A stretch of 64,000 bases of DNA. Origin: Candidatus Hydrogenedentota bacterium. Its GTDB lineage: Bacteria > Hydrogenedentota > Hydrogenedentia > Hydrogenedentales > SLHB01. The stretch is taken from the NCBI GenBank assembly GCA_020848835.1, contig JADLHJ010000113.1:57509-121508 (forward strand). Direction: 5' to 3'. The notes beneath the pieces are model-generated. The model was given only the letters and a program-made list of their open reading frames with translations, was not told where the DNA came from and made no database searches. Both the position numbers and the translations under genes were made by a program. Of the stretch, positions 26,139 to 35,067 are shown one piece after another (the stretch's first letter is position 1; every line of letters starts with the position of its first letter).

Positions 26139-27167
26139 CTAATAACAAATCTGGCACGCCGTATATCCCTGCGACATCGCCTCTGACAAACTCAAGCTCT
26201 GAGTCGAACGTGCATTGCTCAGCCCGCGACAGCCCGACGTGCGGTGATACTTCTTGCCGCTGTAAGGCGCGATCCACACCGTTGCTCCGCCCGTCGTTGT
26301 TTGCGGTTGCGCGTTTGTCCGTGTCACTGCCCGTGTCGAAGGCTGCGTAAACGTCTGCGGCGCACTCGGAGTCGGCGAGTAGGTTCGCTGAATCGACGTT
26401 GATGTCGAAACGTAGGGTTGCGAACTCGCGTATGGCCGCGAGCCTTGGCGAGCCATTGGTGGGGATGCCACACCCGGCCCGCCAAGCAATCCCGAAGCAA
26501 TTTGCTTTTGCCGTGCTTCCTCCCCCGCAGCAATGGCTCGCTGTTGAAGTTCGGCTTGTTGCGCGTTCGCGGCACGCTGGCGTTCGGCCATGCCAAGGTT
26601 GTGCTGCCCTCCACGCTCGCGGGCTGCGGCTTGGTTCGCGGCGATTGTTTCCTGCAACGCCGCGTCCGCCTCGGCTTGTGCCGCCTGAGCCGCTTCGATG
26701 GGTGCGTAGTAGGCGTCCTCAAGTGCGAGGTAAATATCATCCGCCGCTTGCGCAATGTGCATCCGGCTTGGCAGGTCCTCGCCGGTGGATGATTTCGGGA
26801 TTTGTGCGGCTAGGCTGTCAAGCACGTAGAGCATGGTCAGTTCGGGATAAAAAGACTTCGCCTTGTAAACAGTCATGCAGGCGTTGCTTATCTCTTGTCC
26901 GCTGTGGCCGTTCCATGACCGCTGGATGCGATCCCACACGTAGGTGTAATGGGTAAGTTTGTCCTCGGTAGGCGGTTCGGGGAAGTCGTGCGACGCGATA
27001 CCTATTACGTCGGGAGAGATTGCTGGCTGCGGTGTGGGCGCTGGTTGTTCAGCGAACTGCTGAGAAGGTTGCTGCGGTGTGCAGGAAAGGAGTAGTAATA
27101 GCGCCACACAAGACAATATTTTGGCGCAAATCTTGGTACGACTTTGTTGCCTAGTCCCCAGCCGCAT
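26139..27167 (-). CDS. Lipoprotein with C-terminal Cys/His motif
   Basis: A 342-residue exported protein with a lipobox LLLLSC near residue 29. The middle (about 55-150) is an ordered helical domain; next comes an Ala/Gln-rich coiled coil (about 155-225), a Ser/Thr/Pro linker, and a terminal motif of KKYHRTSGCRGLS...AMSQGYTACQIC. This last part is a small Cys/His module seen at the ends of nucleases and secreted proteins and may bind zinc. The gene lies 46 bp upstream of the zinc-ribbon/HNH/ComM operon on the same strand and may share its transcript. Confidence 0.65.
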   Translation of the reverse strand: MRLGTRQQSRTKICAKILSCVALLLLLSCTPQQPSQQFAEQPAPTPQPAISPDVIGIASHDFPEPPTEDKLTHYTYVWDRIQRSWNGHSGQEISNACMTVYKAKSFYPELTMLYVLDSLAAQIPKSSTGEDLPSRMHIAQAADDIYLALEDAYYAPIEAAQAAQAEADAALQETIAANQAAARERGGQHNLGMAERQRAANAQQAELQQRAIAAGEEARQKQIASGLLGGPGVASPPMARQGSRPYASSQPYVSTSTSIQRTYSPTPSAPQTFTQPSTRAVTRTNAQPQTTTGGATVWIAPYSGKKYHRTSGCRGLSNARSTQSLSLSEAMSQGYTACQICY

Positions 27168-27323
27168 CTGCAACCCCAAGTTGGCCCGCCCAAGGCCATG
27201 ATTGCTTCAATGGTACAGGCGGGATAGTGCGAATGCAAGACGGCATTGCAGGGCCTATGCTCTTTGTATAACACTTAGTCACTTACTCGTGAATTCAGCA
27301 AGGGCCGCGCGAAGGGGATAGAA

Positions 27324-28229
27324 ATGCCGATTCCAGACTACCAGACGATTATGCTTCCGCTTTTAAGATTCGCCAGCGACAAGGCTGAACACTCCCTTCG
27401 TGAAGCCATCGAATCGCTTGCAGACGAGTTCAAACTCACGGATGCCGAACGCAGGGAACTTCTCCCTAGCGAACAGCAGGAGATATTCGATAACCGCGTG
27501 GGATGGGCACGAACGTATATGAAGAAGGCGGGCCTATTGGCAACCACGCGCCGAGGGTTCTTCCAGATTACAGGGCGTGGCGAGGAAGTCTTAGGGCAAA
27601 AGCTATCGCGCATAGATGCGAAGTTCCTCAAGCAGTTCCCCGAGTTTAGGGAGTTCCAATCGCTACGAAAAACGCCGACTACCAATGATGAAGCGGAAGA
27701 AGAGCCGACAGGCACACCAGAAGAAGCTTTAGAGCGAGCTTATCAAAACCTCCGTGACGATTTAGCTGCCGAACTGTTGGCGCAAGTCAAGCAAATCCCA
27801 CCGGCACTATTCGAGAGGTGTGTTGTTGAACTGCTAGTGAAGATGGGCTATGGCGGAAGCCGCAAGGACGCGGGCCAAGCAATAGGTAAAAGTGGCGACG
27901 AAGGCATCGACGGAATTATCAAGGAGGACAGGCTTGGCTTGGACATAATTTATATTCAGGCAAAGCGATGGGGGAACACGGTCAGCAGGCCGGAGATTCA
28001 GAAATTTGCAGGTGCGTTGCAGGGTCAGCGAGCACGCAAAGGAATCTTCATTACTACTTCGGATTTCACAAGGGAAGCGCAAGAGTTCGCGTCACGCATT
28101 GACACCAAGATTGTTCTTATTGACGGGGAACTACTGGCGCAAATGCTGATTGACCACAATATCGGTGTCGCACCGGTTGCCATCTATGAAATTAAGAGGA
28201 TTGATTCTGACTACTTCACCGGACAGTAG
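27324..28229 (+). CDS. mrr: Mrr-like restriction endonuclease
   Basis: A 301-residue type IV-like nuclease that in known members cuts modified DNA. The N-terminal Mrr_N winged-helix domain spans about 1-95, the linker is acidic (AEEEPTGT), and the C-terminal nuclease carries the PD-(D/E)XK site as GDEGIDG (Asp196) and QAKRW (Gln212, Lys214). ATG at 27324 behind AGGGGAT. It diverges from the lipoprotein gene and precedes a second PD-(D/E)XK gene by 39 bp. Confidence 0.9.
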   Translation: MPIPDYQTIMLPLLRFASDKAEHSLREAIESLADEFKLTDAERRELLPSEQQEIFDNRVGWARTYMKKAGLLATTRRGFFQITGRGEEVLGQKLSRIDAKFLKQFPEFREFQSLRKTPTTNDEAEEEPTGTPEEALERAYQNLRDDLAAELLAQVKQIPPALFERCVVELLVKMGYGGSRKDAGQAIGKSGDEGIDGIIKEDRLGLDIIYIQAKRWGNTVSRPEIQKFAGALQGQRARKGIFITTSDFTREAQEFASRIDTKIVLIDGELLAQMLIDHNIGVAPVAIYEIKRIDSDYFTGQ

Positions 28230-28268
28230 AGCTGGATTGAGGAAGTTAGCCAGCTGGAGGGATGCCCG

Positions 28269-29126
28269 ATGTTGCAGCAGACACCCGAAATTGCCAAAAA
28301 CATATTTGGGGACGAACTGTACCAAGTGAGGGCGCGTGCGGCGCTACCGTTGTTAGTCCGACAAGCCCAAGCTTGCCAACCGATTTACTACTCTAACCTC
28401 GCGAGTGAGTTGAGCATGCCGAACGCACGAAACCTCAATTTTGTGCTAGGGAGCATTGGCGTTACAATCAACGAACTCTCCGATAAATGGGGCGAGAATA
28501 TTCCACCGATTGAGTGCCTCGTAATCAACAAGGCGACCGGTCTACCCGGCTCCGGTGTTGACCACTTCCTTACCAATAACAAACCGAATGCACCGCTATC
28601 TCGTGTGCAAAAGAGAATACTTGTGCAAAATACACTTGCCGAAATCTTTATCTATCCCAAGTGGCCGCATGTCCTTCGCGCCTTATCGCTCAAGCCTGTG
28701 AAGCAGTGTTTTGACGAAATCCTTGCGCAAGCATCTAGCTTCGCAGCGCGAGGAGAGGGCGAAGACCACCGAAGGCTTAAGGAATTCATTGCGCGTAACC
28801 CGAATATTCTCTTTCTGCCACCTGCTCTTGTTGGCGAGACAGAATTTCGACTTCCTTCCGGTGATTGTATCGATGTACTTTTCAAACACGGCAAAGAGTG
28901 GGTCGTAGCGGAAGTTAAATCACAAAACTCTAGTTTGGCAGACTTGGTTCGGGGCATGTTTCAGTGCGTCAAATACGAGGCTCTGATCGAGGCCCTTCAG
29001 GCGTCGAGTTGTCAAGCTAAAAGCGCGCGAGCAGTGCTCGTGTTGGGTGGGCACTTTCCACAATCGCTAATTCCACTCAAACACATACTGCGTACCGAAG
29101 TGATTGACGCCATCGAGCCCAAATGA
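28269..29126 (+). CDS. PD-(D/E)XK nuclease-like protein with N-terminal winged-helix-like domain
   Basis: A 285-residue protein. Residues about 20-105 form a helical domain that reads QACQPIYYSNLASELSM, a winged-helix pattern typical of small restriction-like enzymes. The C-terminal half has the nuclease signature: Glu163/165, Asp202 (CIDVLF), Glu215-x-Lys217 (VAEVKS) and a helix with QCVKY. ATG at 28269 behind GGAGGG. It shares the transcript with the Mrr-like gene by spacing, suggesting a two-nuclease defence pair. Confidence 0.7.
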   Translation: MLQQTPEIAKNIFGDELYQVRARAALPLLVRQAQACQPIYYSNLASELSMPNARNLNFVLGSIGVTINELSDKWGENIPPIECLVINKATGLPGSGVDHFLTNNKPNAPLSRVQKRILVQNTLAEIFIYPKWPHVLRALSLKPVKQCFDEILAQASSFAARGEGEDHRRLKEFIARNPNILFLPPALVGETEFRLPSGDCIDVLFKHGKEWVVAEVKSQNSSLADLVRGMFQCVKYEALIEALQASSCQAKSARAVLVLGGHFPQSLIPLKHILRTEVIDAIEPK

Positions 29127-29148
29127 GATGTCGCAAACCAACCGCCAA

Positions 29149-29661
29149 TCATTCCAACGCTGTGATTCGCTCTATGTCTAGCGTTCCCTTCTGTCCCCAA
29201 CCCTTCACGCCATAGTCCACAACGGGCCGGAACTTCTCGTATAGCCCGAACGCGCGCTGACACAAATCGTCAACCTTGTGCTTGCTCGCAAGTTTGCGCA
29301 TCGCTTCGGTCACTTCGTCCAAATATTCGCCGAATGCCTTGGCAAGGTATCTCTGCACGGCTGCGGGGTCGGTTTCTTTGTCGCAGTTGAGCGCGCGCAA
29401 CCCGTTTTTCGTGCGGATAACTGCGATCTGCCGTCCGCATAGCTCTATCAGTTCGTCCGGCTTCCTCGTCGCTGGCTTCTTTTCCGCGTCGGGTTTGTCC
29501 TGACGCAGTCCCAACGTTTTGGCTTTGCTGTGAGCAGTTTTTCCCGCGACGCACTGACCGAGTGATAGCGCCTCGTCCCACTTGTAACCCATGCGCTCGG
29601 CGACTACGGCGGCCCACAGCGTTAGCACTGGCGCGCGATTTATGGCGATGGTTTTGCTCAT
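29149..29661 (-). CDS. Conserved hypothetical protein
   Basis: A 170-residue soluble protein beginning MSKTIAINRAPVLTLWAAVVAERMG. This N-terminus is a familiar opening of a widespread bacterial family of unknown function. It has a helical first half, a Lys/Pro linker (about 55-72) and a mixed C-terminus with DLCQRAFGLYEKFRP. ATG at 29661 with AGGTG upstream. It lies convergent to the nuclease gene and divergent from the thermonuclease gene. No function can be given. Confidence 0.65.
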   Translation of the reverse strand: MSKTIAINRAPVLTLWAAVVAERMGYKWDEALSLGQCVAGKTAHSKAKTLGLRQDKPDAEKKPATRKPDELIELCGRQIAVIRTKNGLRALNCDKETDPAAVQRYLAKAFGEYLDEVTEAMRKLASKHKVDDLCQRAFGLYEKFRPVVDYGVKGWGQKGTLDIERITALE

Positions 29662-29744
29662 TTTCACCTGTCGTGGCAAGGACAACGTTGCTGTAACCCT
29701 CGTAGTCTGTCATAGTAGTCTGACTGGGTCAAGAGGATGCTTCA

Positions 29745-30539
29745 ATGTGGAATCAACGGCTTATCAAACTACTCGTAACCATAACGCTTTGCGTAATGCT
29801 TTCCACTCCTTCTTGGGGAGCGGAATCATGGGTAGGTGTAGTCGTTCGTGTTGTGGACGGGGATACAATTGAAGTTGCGCAAAACGGGAAGAACGTAACA
29901 GTTCGACTATTTGGAATAGATGCGCCAGAGAATGACCAACCGTATTCAGGTGTAGTTACCACCGCTATGTCGGAACTTTGCCTCGACAAGAAAGTCCAAG
30001 TTCTGCCTGTTGATATCGACAAGTATGGTCGCACCGTCGCCAATGTCGTTTTACTTTCCGACCGTATTAACCTCAGCCAGGAAGCAGTGAAGAATGGTTA
30101 TGCATGGTGGTATCGAGAGTTCGCCCCAAAAGACATGAAGTTGCAATCGCTTCAACTCGACGCTTTGACGAGCAACAAAGGCCTGTGGGCTGACGCAAGC
30201 GCTATTCCACCTTGGGACTGGCGCGCAGGGAAACGTGGCGCGGCATCAGTCCAAAGCGAAGATACTGGCTCCGAAAAAAAGCCTACCAATTCCAAAAAGC
30301 AATCGCAGCTTTCAGAAGCAAGTCGGAGAGCCGTATTTCATGCAATTGTTGCTGCCGAAGACCGTGCAATGAAGGAAGCAATGGCTAGCGTGCCAAATAG
30401 TGAAATTATGAAGCAGATTGAACTTGAACGAGCATTGCAGACTAAGTACAAACAGGCGGTAGCGCGCGAATATGGGGTTACTGACGAGCAAATGCGCGAG
30501 ATTGCAGTAGAGGGCGTCAAGAACGGTTGGCTCAGGTAG
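29745..30539 (+). CDS. Secreted thermonuclease (SNase-like)
   Basis: A 264-residue exported nuclease. Signal peptide 1-25 (ending SWGA), then a staphylococcal-nuclease OB fold: VVRVVDGDTIEV, the catalytic Arg-Glu region VRLFGIDAPE, and the DKYGRTVANVVL loop with a second Arg. The last 100 residues are a helical, Glu/Lys-rich extension without a known domain. Ca-dependent cutting of DNA and RNA outside the cytoplasm is the family activity. ATG at 29745 follows AGAGGA by 7 nt. Confidence 0.85.
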   Translation: MWNQRLIKLLVTITLCVMLSTPSWGAESWVGVVVRVVDGDTIEVAQNGKNVTVRLFGIDAPENDQPYSGVVTTAMSELCLDKKVQVLPVDIDKYGRTVANVVLLSDRINLSQEAVKNGYAWWYREFAPKDMKLQSLQLDALTSNKGLWADASAIPPWDWRAGKRGAASVQSEDTGSEKKPTNSKKQSQLSEASRRAVFHAIVAAEDRAMKEAMASVPNSEIMKQIELERALQTKYKQAVAREYGVTDEQMREIAVEGVKNGWLR

Positions 30540-30622
30540 CGCCGACGCGGTTCTCATCTTCGTAAGTTTCGGTCACGCTAAACACGGCATTAAGGCACTA
30601 TCAAAAGGTGCGGGGCACACGT

Positions 30623-30859
30623 TCAGGCATCGGCACACCTCATGCGCCGCGAAGCATCCCGAACGGTCTCAGTGCATTCGTAGACGGTCACGCGGTCATA
30701 CTCCTCGCGCATAGCTTGATAGAACTCGTCCACGCTGCACTCGAACGAATGAGCCTCGCCGTCGAATTGAAACCGTCCGTTCTCGAACTGAGCTATCCGT
30801 ACCCCGCTCGCGCCTGCGGGCAGAACGGCGAAGTATCTAGTATCTGGCATGGCATCCAT
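30623..30859 (-). CDS. Small hypothetical protein
   Basis: A 78-residue soluble protein. It has alternating strands and a helix (TRYFAVLPAGASGVRIAQFE ... SVDEFYQAMREEYDRV), a balanced composition and an AAGGA ribosome site 6 nt before the ATG at 30859, which favours it over the overlapping plus-strand frame. No known family. Confidence 0.5.
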   Translation of the reverse strand: MDAMPDTRYFAVLPAGASGVRIAQFENGRFQFDGEAHSFECSVDEFYQAMREEYDRVTVYECTETVRDASRRMRCADA

Positions 30860-30944
30860 GCTCATTCCTTAGCACAATGCGAGGCGAGAAGTCCTTTGCT
30901 TTTTCTTTATCTTGTGTGGAACATAGGTTTCACGGACAGCCACG

Positions 30945-31538
30945 ATGCAAACCCATCTCGACACACTTGATAGTTGGAAGCAAAGGATACTCGATGCTTT
31001 TGAAGTGGGCGAAGTGCAGGCCTGCGAAACCATCGACGCTGCAATCACTGCGGGCGTGCCATTGCCAACCGAACACCCCGGCGATTATATGGAATTCGTT
31101 GAGAAGTGGTGCGAGCAACCAGCTACCGAGGCGGAGTTCGCCGCGTTCAACGCGCACATTGTTGACCGCATACTTGATGGAGAAGCAGAGGCACGGCGCG
31201 CGAACTGGTACAAGGCCATCGACATGGAGGTCACACGGCGCGTAGCTGAGGAAGTTGGCCTAAATTTCGCAGCGTGGCTCACACGGGAGTACGCACGCCA
31301 TGAGTGCCTAGCGGCTGACCGAGACAAGCAATTCATTCTCGCGGTGTGGTTTCACATCGACGCGCTTTCCGAATCGGAAGATGAAAGAGACATCTCCATA
31401 ATTGAGTCGCTAAGTGACACCGCGATGAATTGGTACGAGGAAGTTCATACAATATGTGGCGAGAACTATGAGATGGATTACGCGCAGGGCGTGACGGACG
31501 ACGAAGCGCGTGCGTTGTATCCCGAATTGGACTGGTGA
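30945..31538 (+). CDS. Hypothetical protein
   Basis: A 197-residue acidic, helical, soluble protein rich in Glu, Ala and Trp (AEARRANWYKAIDMEV, AWLTREYARHECLA). No signal peptide, no motif, no recognised family. Preceded by only a weak ribosome site. It is followed by a small membrane protein and a coiled-coil protein on the same strand. Confidence 0.6.
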   Translation: MQTHLDTLDSWKQRILDAFEVGEVQACETIDAAITAGVPLPTEHPGDYMEFVEKWCEQPATEAEFAAFNAHIVDRILDGEAEARRANWYKAIDMEVTRRVAEEVGLNFAAWLTREYARHECLAADRDKQFILAVWFHIDALSESEDERDISIIESLSDTAMNWYEEVHTICGENYEMDYAQGVTDDEARALYPELDW

Positions 31539-31570
31539 TGGTTGCTTCGGTGCAGATGAAGGAGCGCGCA

Positions 31571-31687
31571 ATGGCCCCAGGTCTTGATATGGCACTGTTC
31601 GGTGCGTGTGTCCTCGCAATCGTCGTGGTGGACTTCGTCGTGCAGCAATTGGTCGGTGTTGACCGGGACAGCGGGGAGCCGTGGTGA
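31571..31687 (+). CDS. Small single-pass membrane protein
   Basis: A 38-residue protein with one hydrophobic helix (ALFGACVLAIVVVDFVV). AAGGAG lies 7 nt before its ATG and it overlaps the next gene by GTGA, so it is likely translated. Function unknown; size and context recall small phage or toxin-like membrane proteins, which is only a guess. Confidence 0.45.
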   Translation: MAPGLDMALFGACVLAIVVVDFVVQQLVGVDRDSGEPW

Positions 31688-32196
31688 ACAAATTAACCGA
31701 AGTATTGCGCAGAGTCGTCCGCGTTTTGTCAGAGTCTTTCAGCGCAGCATTTGGCCCGCAGAATGACATTTTTACTGCTTATATTCGGTTGATTGAGCAC
31801 GCGTTGAATATTTTTATCCGTGAACGAGCGCGTTCGCAGGTATCACAGACCGCGATTGGCGAAACCATTGTAAAAGTTGAATTGGCACAGCAACAGTTAT
31901 CAGAGGCCGCACTTGCGATCGATGCTGTGAAAAACCAAATACAATCAGAGCGAGTCAAACTGGATTCACTATTGAGTGAAGTCGAGGCCAAGCGAAGTGA
32001 ATATCAGAAAGCTACCACTGAACTCTGCACAACTCAGGAGCTACTGGAAAAAGACAAGATAGCACTGAGGGCTGCGCTTGGCATTAATGAACGTCGAACT
32101 CAAATCATTGGCTTTATTAGCGGCGTTATAGCCTCGATTTGTGCCGCAGCACTTTGGAAAATAGCTACTTGGGGATTGGAGCAATTCGACCTTTAA
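31684..32196 (+). CDS. Coiled-coil protein with C-terminal membrane helix
   Basis: A 170-residue protein starting at a GTG that overlaps the upstream TGA. Residues about 50-135 form a long coiled coil (Gln/Glu/Lys/Leu heptads) and the last 30 hold one membrane helix (QIIGFISGVIASICAAALW) with the C-terminus nearly at the end. No family recognised. A membrane-bound tether or effector is possible. Confidence 0.55.
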   Translation: MNKLTEVLRRVVRVLSESFSAAFGPQNDIFTAYIRLIEHALNIFIRERARSQVSQTAIGETIVKVELAQQQLSEAALAIDAVKNQIQSERVKLDSLLSEVEAKRSEYQKATTELCTTQELLEKDKIALRAALGINERRTQIIGFISGVIASICAAALWKIATWGLEQFDL

Positions 32197-32327
32197 TGTA
32201 TGTTAATACAAAACCGTCGCAAGTGGCACTGCCGCAGGTACTTATGAGTGCGGTCCATTTTCATACCGGAGATTCTAAGGGTTTTTTTTACACCTTTTTT
32301 GAGTACCGTCACGTCGCAAACTCGGTT

Positions 32328-33437
32328 TTAGGCACGCAGGGTTGAAGGTAGGGAGATTCCACTGCGGCGAGGCCTAAGATCCAATTCCTTCCTGATGGCT
32401 GCAACGAAATTAGCGGTGTCCACGTGATAGTTAGGATAAGCCTTGCGCAATTCTTTCAGCTCATCAACCAATACGAGTACGACATCTACGCCTGGGTTAG
32501 TGTCGGCTTCCTTTTCGAAGAGTTCATATTCGCTGCGAAACCTTGCTATTTCATTGTTGCGATAAGGTATTACGCGCAATGTTCTTTCGAGCGTGTCTAA
32601 CCGCATTATGAACCAATTAGCATTGCTGTTGGCATGCTGGGTATGCGTTACCTGTATGGACTTGGTCCATCCTTCAAGAACGGTTAGGGCGTTCAGCCGA
32701 TTCGACACGAGTCTTAACTCTCTAATCAAAGATTCTCTATCCTCTGGAACGCCCGGCACCGATGGGCATTTTTCTTTCAATGCAAATGCCCCACTCGCAA
32801 GCGCAAAGAACCGAATCCAATCAGAATTGGTTGTCTTATATTTCGACTTTAGGGCGTGCCCAGAAAATAATTGCGCGGTTTCTACGGCAGTCGCCCATGC
32901 ATGTTGTAATTTGGTTCGTATTTGAATCTCAATCCTCTGCCCATTGAAAACTTTAAGTTCGTCAATCGACGAATAGTATCGGATAATAAAATGTATCCCT
33001 CTATAGCCATCAGGTTTCGGTTTGTCTATGTAGTCATCACAGCTGTCAACAACCGGACCAAGACTACCCATTTTGCGGCTACTATCGCGGTATCTGCCTG
33101 CAAGTCGTACCACTTGACGGATGTTCGTCATAACCGCACGGCACCCGCCAAGGTCTTGCATTTGCGATAATTTCATATTGGGATTGTCTCTGAGTTTTAT
33201 GTGGATCGATGGCCTACGCTTTAACCGTTGAGCGACAAGTGCGGCTGGACTTACTTTCTTTGCCCTTTTTATTAGAGTCATTTTAACGATTTGCAGAGGC
33301 GCAATATGACAAGAACGCCAATTATCTACTATTTCAATTGCTTTGGCGCGCTGGGGATCTTCGGAAGGCAGGGATATGAGCGCAGTGCCAGCCCTATCTA
33401 TCTGACCTTTTGAAAAGCTTCGAGTGACGCGGGCCAT
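32328..33437 (-). CDS. RelA/SpoT-domain nucleotide pyrophosphokinase-like protein
   Basis: A 369-residue protein. The synthetase domain spans about 50-200 with RRPSIHIKLR (74-83), QDLGGCR (94-100), KPKPDGYRGIHF (139-150) and EIQIRTKLQHAWATAVE (170-186). There is no HD hydrolase and no TGS/ACT region; the last 170 residues are a helical domain I cannot assign. Stand-alone RelA/SpoT enzymes on mobile elements often act as toxic alarmone or tRNA-pyrophosphorylating (toxSAS) effectors in phage defence, as CapRel does. That role is inference here. Confidence 0.8.
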   Translation of the reverse strand: MARVTRSFSKGQIDRAGTALISLPSEDPQRAKAIEIVDNWRSCHIAPLQIVKMTLIKRAKKVSPAALVAQRLKRRPSIHIKLRDNPNMKLSQMQDLGGCRAVMTNIRQVVRLAGRYRDSSRKMGSLGPVVDSCDDYIDKPKPDGYRGIHFIIRYYSSIDELKVFNGQRIEIQIRTKLQHAWATAVETAQLFSGHALKSKYKTTNSDWIRFFALASGAFALKEKCPSVPGVPEDRESLIRELRLVSNRLNALTVLEGWTKSIQVTHTQHANSNANWFIMRLDTLERTLRVIPYRNNEIARFRSEYELFEKEADTNPGVDVVLVLVDELKELRKAYPNYHVDTANFVAAIRKELDLRPRRSGISLPSTLRA

Positions 33438-34007
33438 GAGTTCAAGATAGTCCGGTCATACTGGAAGTGGTTTGTGCTTGTTCTTTGTTCATACTATAAG
33501 GCGCTTTCAATAAACATAGTACAGTTCGAAAATTCCGCGCAAATTATGGAAGGGGTCAGATACAACCCAGCGAATCCGCTTTACCCCCCGTCCCCATGCC
33601 CTGCCGCGCCGATAACTCGCATCGTTTCGCAGTCTGCCACACACAATAGTGCACCTTGCAACAAGGCCAGAATAAGCGCCGAATAGCACCGCAATAGCGC
33701 CGAAGTTATCCGCAATTTACCCGCTATTTCCGGGCTATTTGTGCGCTACTCACACGGCGTCCTAGTGGTATAGATATACTGAATAAACATTCCCGATTGA
33801 CACCGCGCACGCTTCGTGATAAAAGTTGTGTAGCGTGACCGATAATTGAAAGTTATCGGCGCGCAAAAACAAAGCGCCCGCTGAAAGTGTTACTAGCACT
33901 CTCAACGGGCTAAACCGAAAGCATGGTTCTAGCATGCCACGGTCTGCGGCCATTCTACCGCATCCCGCCCGCACGCGCACCATGCGATCCACGAAAGGGA
34001 TCGCGCA
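33438..34007. other. 570-bp spacer with two stem-loops before the ArdC cassette
   Basis: No credible gene. Two hairpins stand out: 33839-33859 (CCGATAA/TTATCGG) and 33876-33910 (GCCCG...CGGGC, 12 of 14 positions paired). They lie 100-170 bp upstream of the ArdC-like start and could terminate or attenuate transcription into the cassette. An A+T-rich stretch with repeated ATAGC-like words occurs at 33670-33740, too irregular to call iterons. Confidence 0.45.
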
Positions 34008-34859
34008 ATGAAATTCTTCGGCAACGCAGAGCAAACCGCAACCCGCATTATCCGGGCCTTTCAATCCCCGGAACTACTCCCGAAAGCACTAGCACCGCTA
34101 TTCATTCAACGGAACGATGATTGTCCGTGCCGCAAGTGGTCATGGAGCAATCAACTGCTAGTCGCACTGTCTGGCACTTCGGACGCACGCGGAATCAGGC
34201 AATGGAACGCAGTAGACCGCCGCGTGAATGCCGGATGCAAGGCGTTGTATATCCTCGCGCCGATTACGATTAAGAAACGCGCAGAGAATGACGCGGACGA
34301 AGCGTATGTAACCATCGGGTTTAAGACTGTCCCTGTATTTCGTTTCGAGGATACGCACGGCGCACCGCTTGCCAGTGGTTCCGATGAAAATAAGGCGTTT
34401 GTCGATTCTCTGCCTTTGCTAGACGTAGCGCGCGCATGGGGTATTTCGGTTGATTGCTTCAACGGTCAACACGGTGGCGCGCTTGGAAGGTTTAGCTATG
34501 GCGGATTCACTGGCACGCAGTCTATCGCGCTTGGCGTTAGAAACCTTTCCACTTGGGCGCATGAAATGATTCATGCCGCAGACCATCGTTTAGTAGACCT
34601 ATCGCGGCAATCGAAGCTAGACAAGGAAATTGTCGCGGAACTTGGCGGCGCGACCTTGCTGCAATGCCTAGGCTTGGATACTGACGCAGACCTAGGCGGT
34701 GCGTATGAGTATTGCAAAGCCTACGCAGACGCGGAAAAGAAACAACTTCTGAGCGTGTGTTCGGGATTGCTTGACCGTGTGTGCAACGCGGTAAGCCTGA
34801 TTCTGGAAACTTCGGAAAAGACGCACGCGGGCGCGGCGCAACTGTGCGAGGTTGCCTAG
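34008..34859 (+). CDS. ArdC-like antirestriction protein
   Basis: A 283-residue cytosolic protein. The N-terminal ArdC/DUF1738-like domain (about 5-110) has WSNQLLVALSG and GIRQWNAVDRRVNAG; the C-terminal zincin-like domain has HEMIH at 185-189 with a Glu further on. Such proteins bind single-stranded DNA during conjugation and block restriction; the metallopeptidase site is characteristic. It heads a five-gene cassette with overlapping starts that ends in a tyrosine recombinase. AAGGGA lies before the ATG. Confidence 0.8.
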   Translation: MKFFGNAEQTATRIIRAFQSPELLPKALAPLFIQRNDDCPCRKWSWSNQLLVALSGTSDARGIRQWNAVDRRVNAGCKALYILAPITIKKRAENDADEAYVTIGFKTVPVFRFEDTHGAPLASGSDENKAFVDSLPLLDVARAWGISVDCFNGQHGGALGRFSYGGFTGTQSIALGVRNLSTWAHEMIHAADHRLVDLSRQSKLDKEIVAELGGATLLQCLGLDTDADLGGAYEYCKAYADAEKKQLLSVCSGLLDRVCNAVSLILETSEKTHAGAAQLCEVA

Positions 34860-34860
34860 C

Positions 34861-35067
34861 ATGACAATCTCATACACTTGGCGTATCCAAGCCTTTGAGA
34901 ATTCCTACCTAGACAATTGCGCGCGGTACTGCGGTACTGACTTGCGCGAGTTCGGTTTCCCGTATGCACCCGGTGAATACGTGCCGGTAGACGCGCGCTA
35001 TTCCGCTGTCTTGTCACATGCCGCAGCGTGCAAGGCGATCCAACTTCACGAAAGGGCTAAGTCATGA
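34861..35067 (+). CDS. Small hypothetical protein of the ArdC cassette
   Basis: A 68-residue protein starting 1 bp after the ArdC-like stop and overlapping the next start (ATGATG/TGA). It has several aromatic residues and four Cys (NCARYC, AAAC) and looks like a small soluble domain. No family recognised; the packing implies a role tied to its neighbours. Confidence 0.6.
   Translation: MTISYTWRIQAFENSYLDNCARYCGTDLREFGFPYAPGEYVPVDARYSAVLSHAAACKAIQLHERAKS

Noticed and set aside
30608..30970. Plus-strand 120-residue frame
   Set aside because: It opposes a better minus-strand frame with a proper ribosome site.
33660..33740. Possible iterons near the ArdC cassette
   Set aside because: The repeated words vary in length and spacing, so I do not call an origin.
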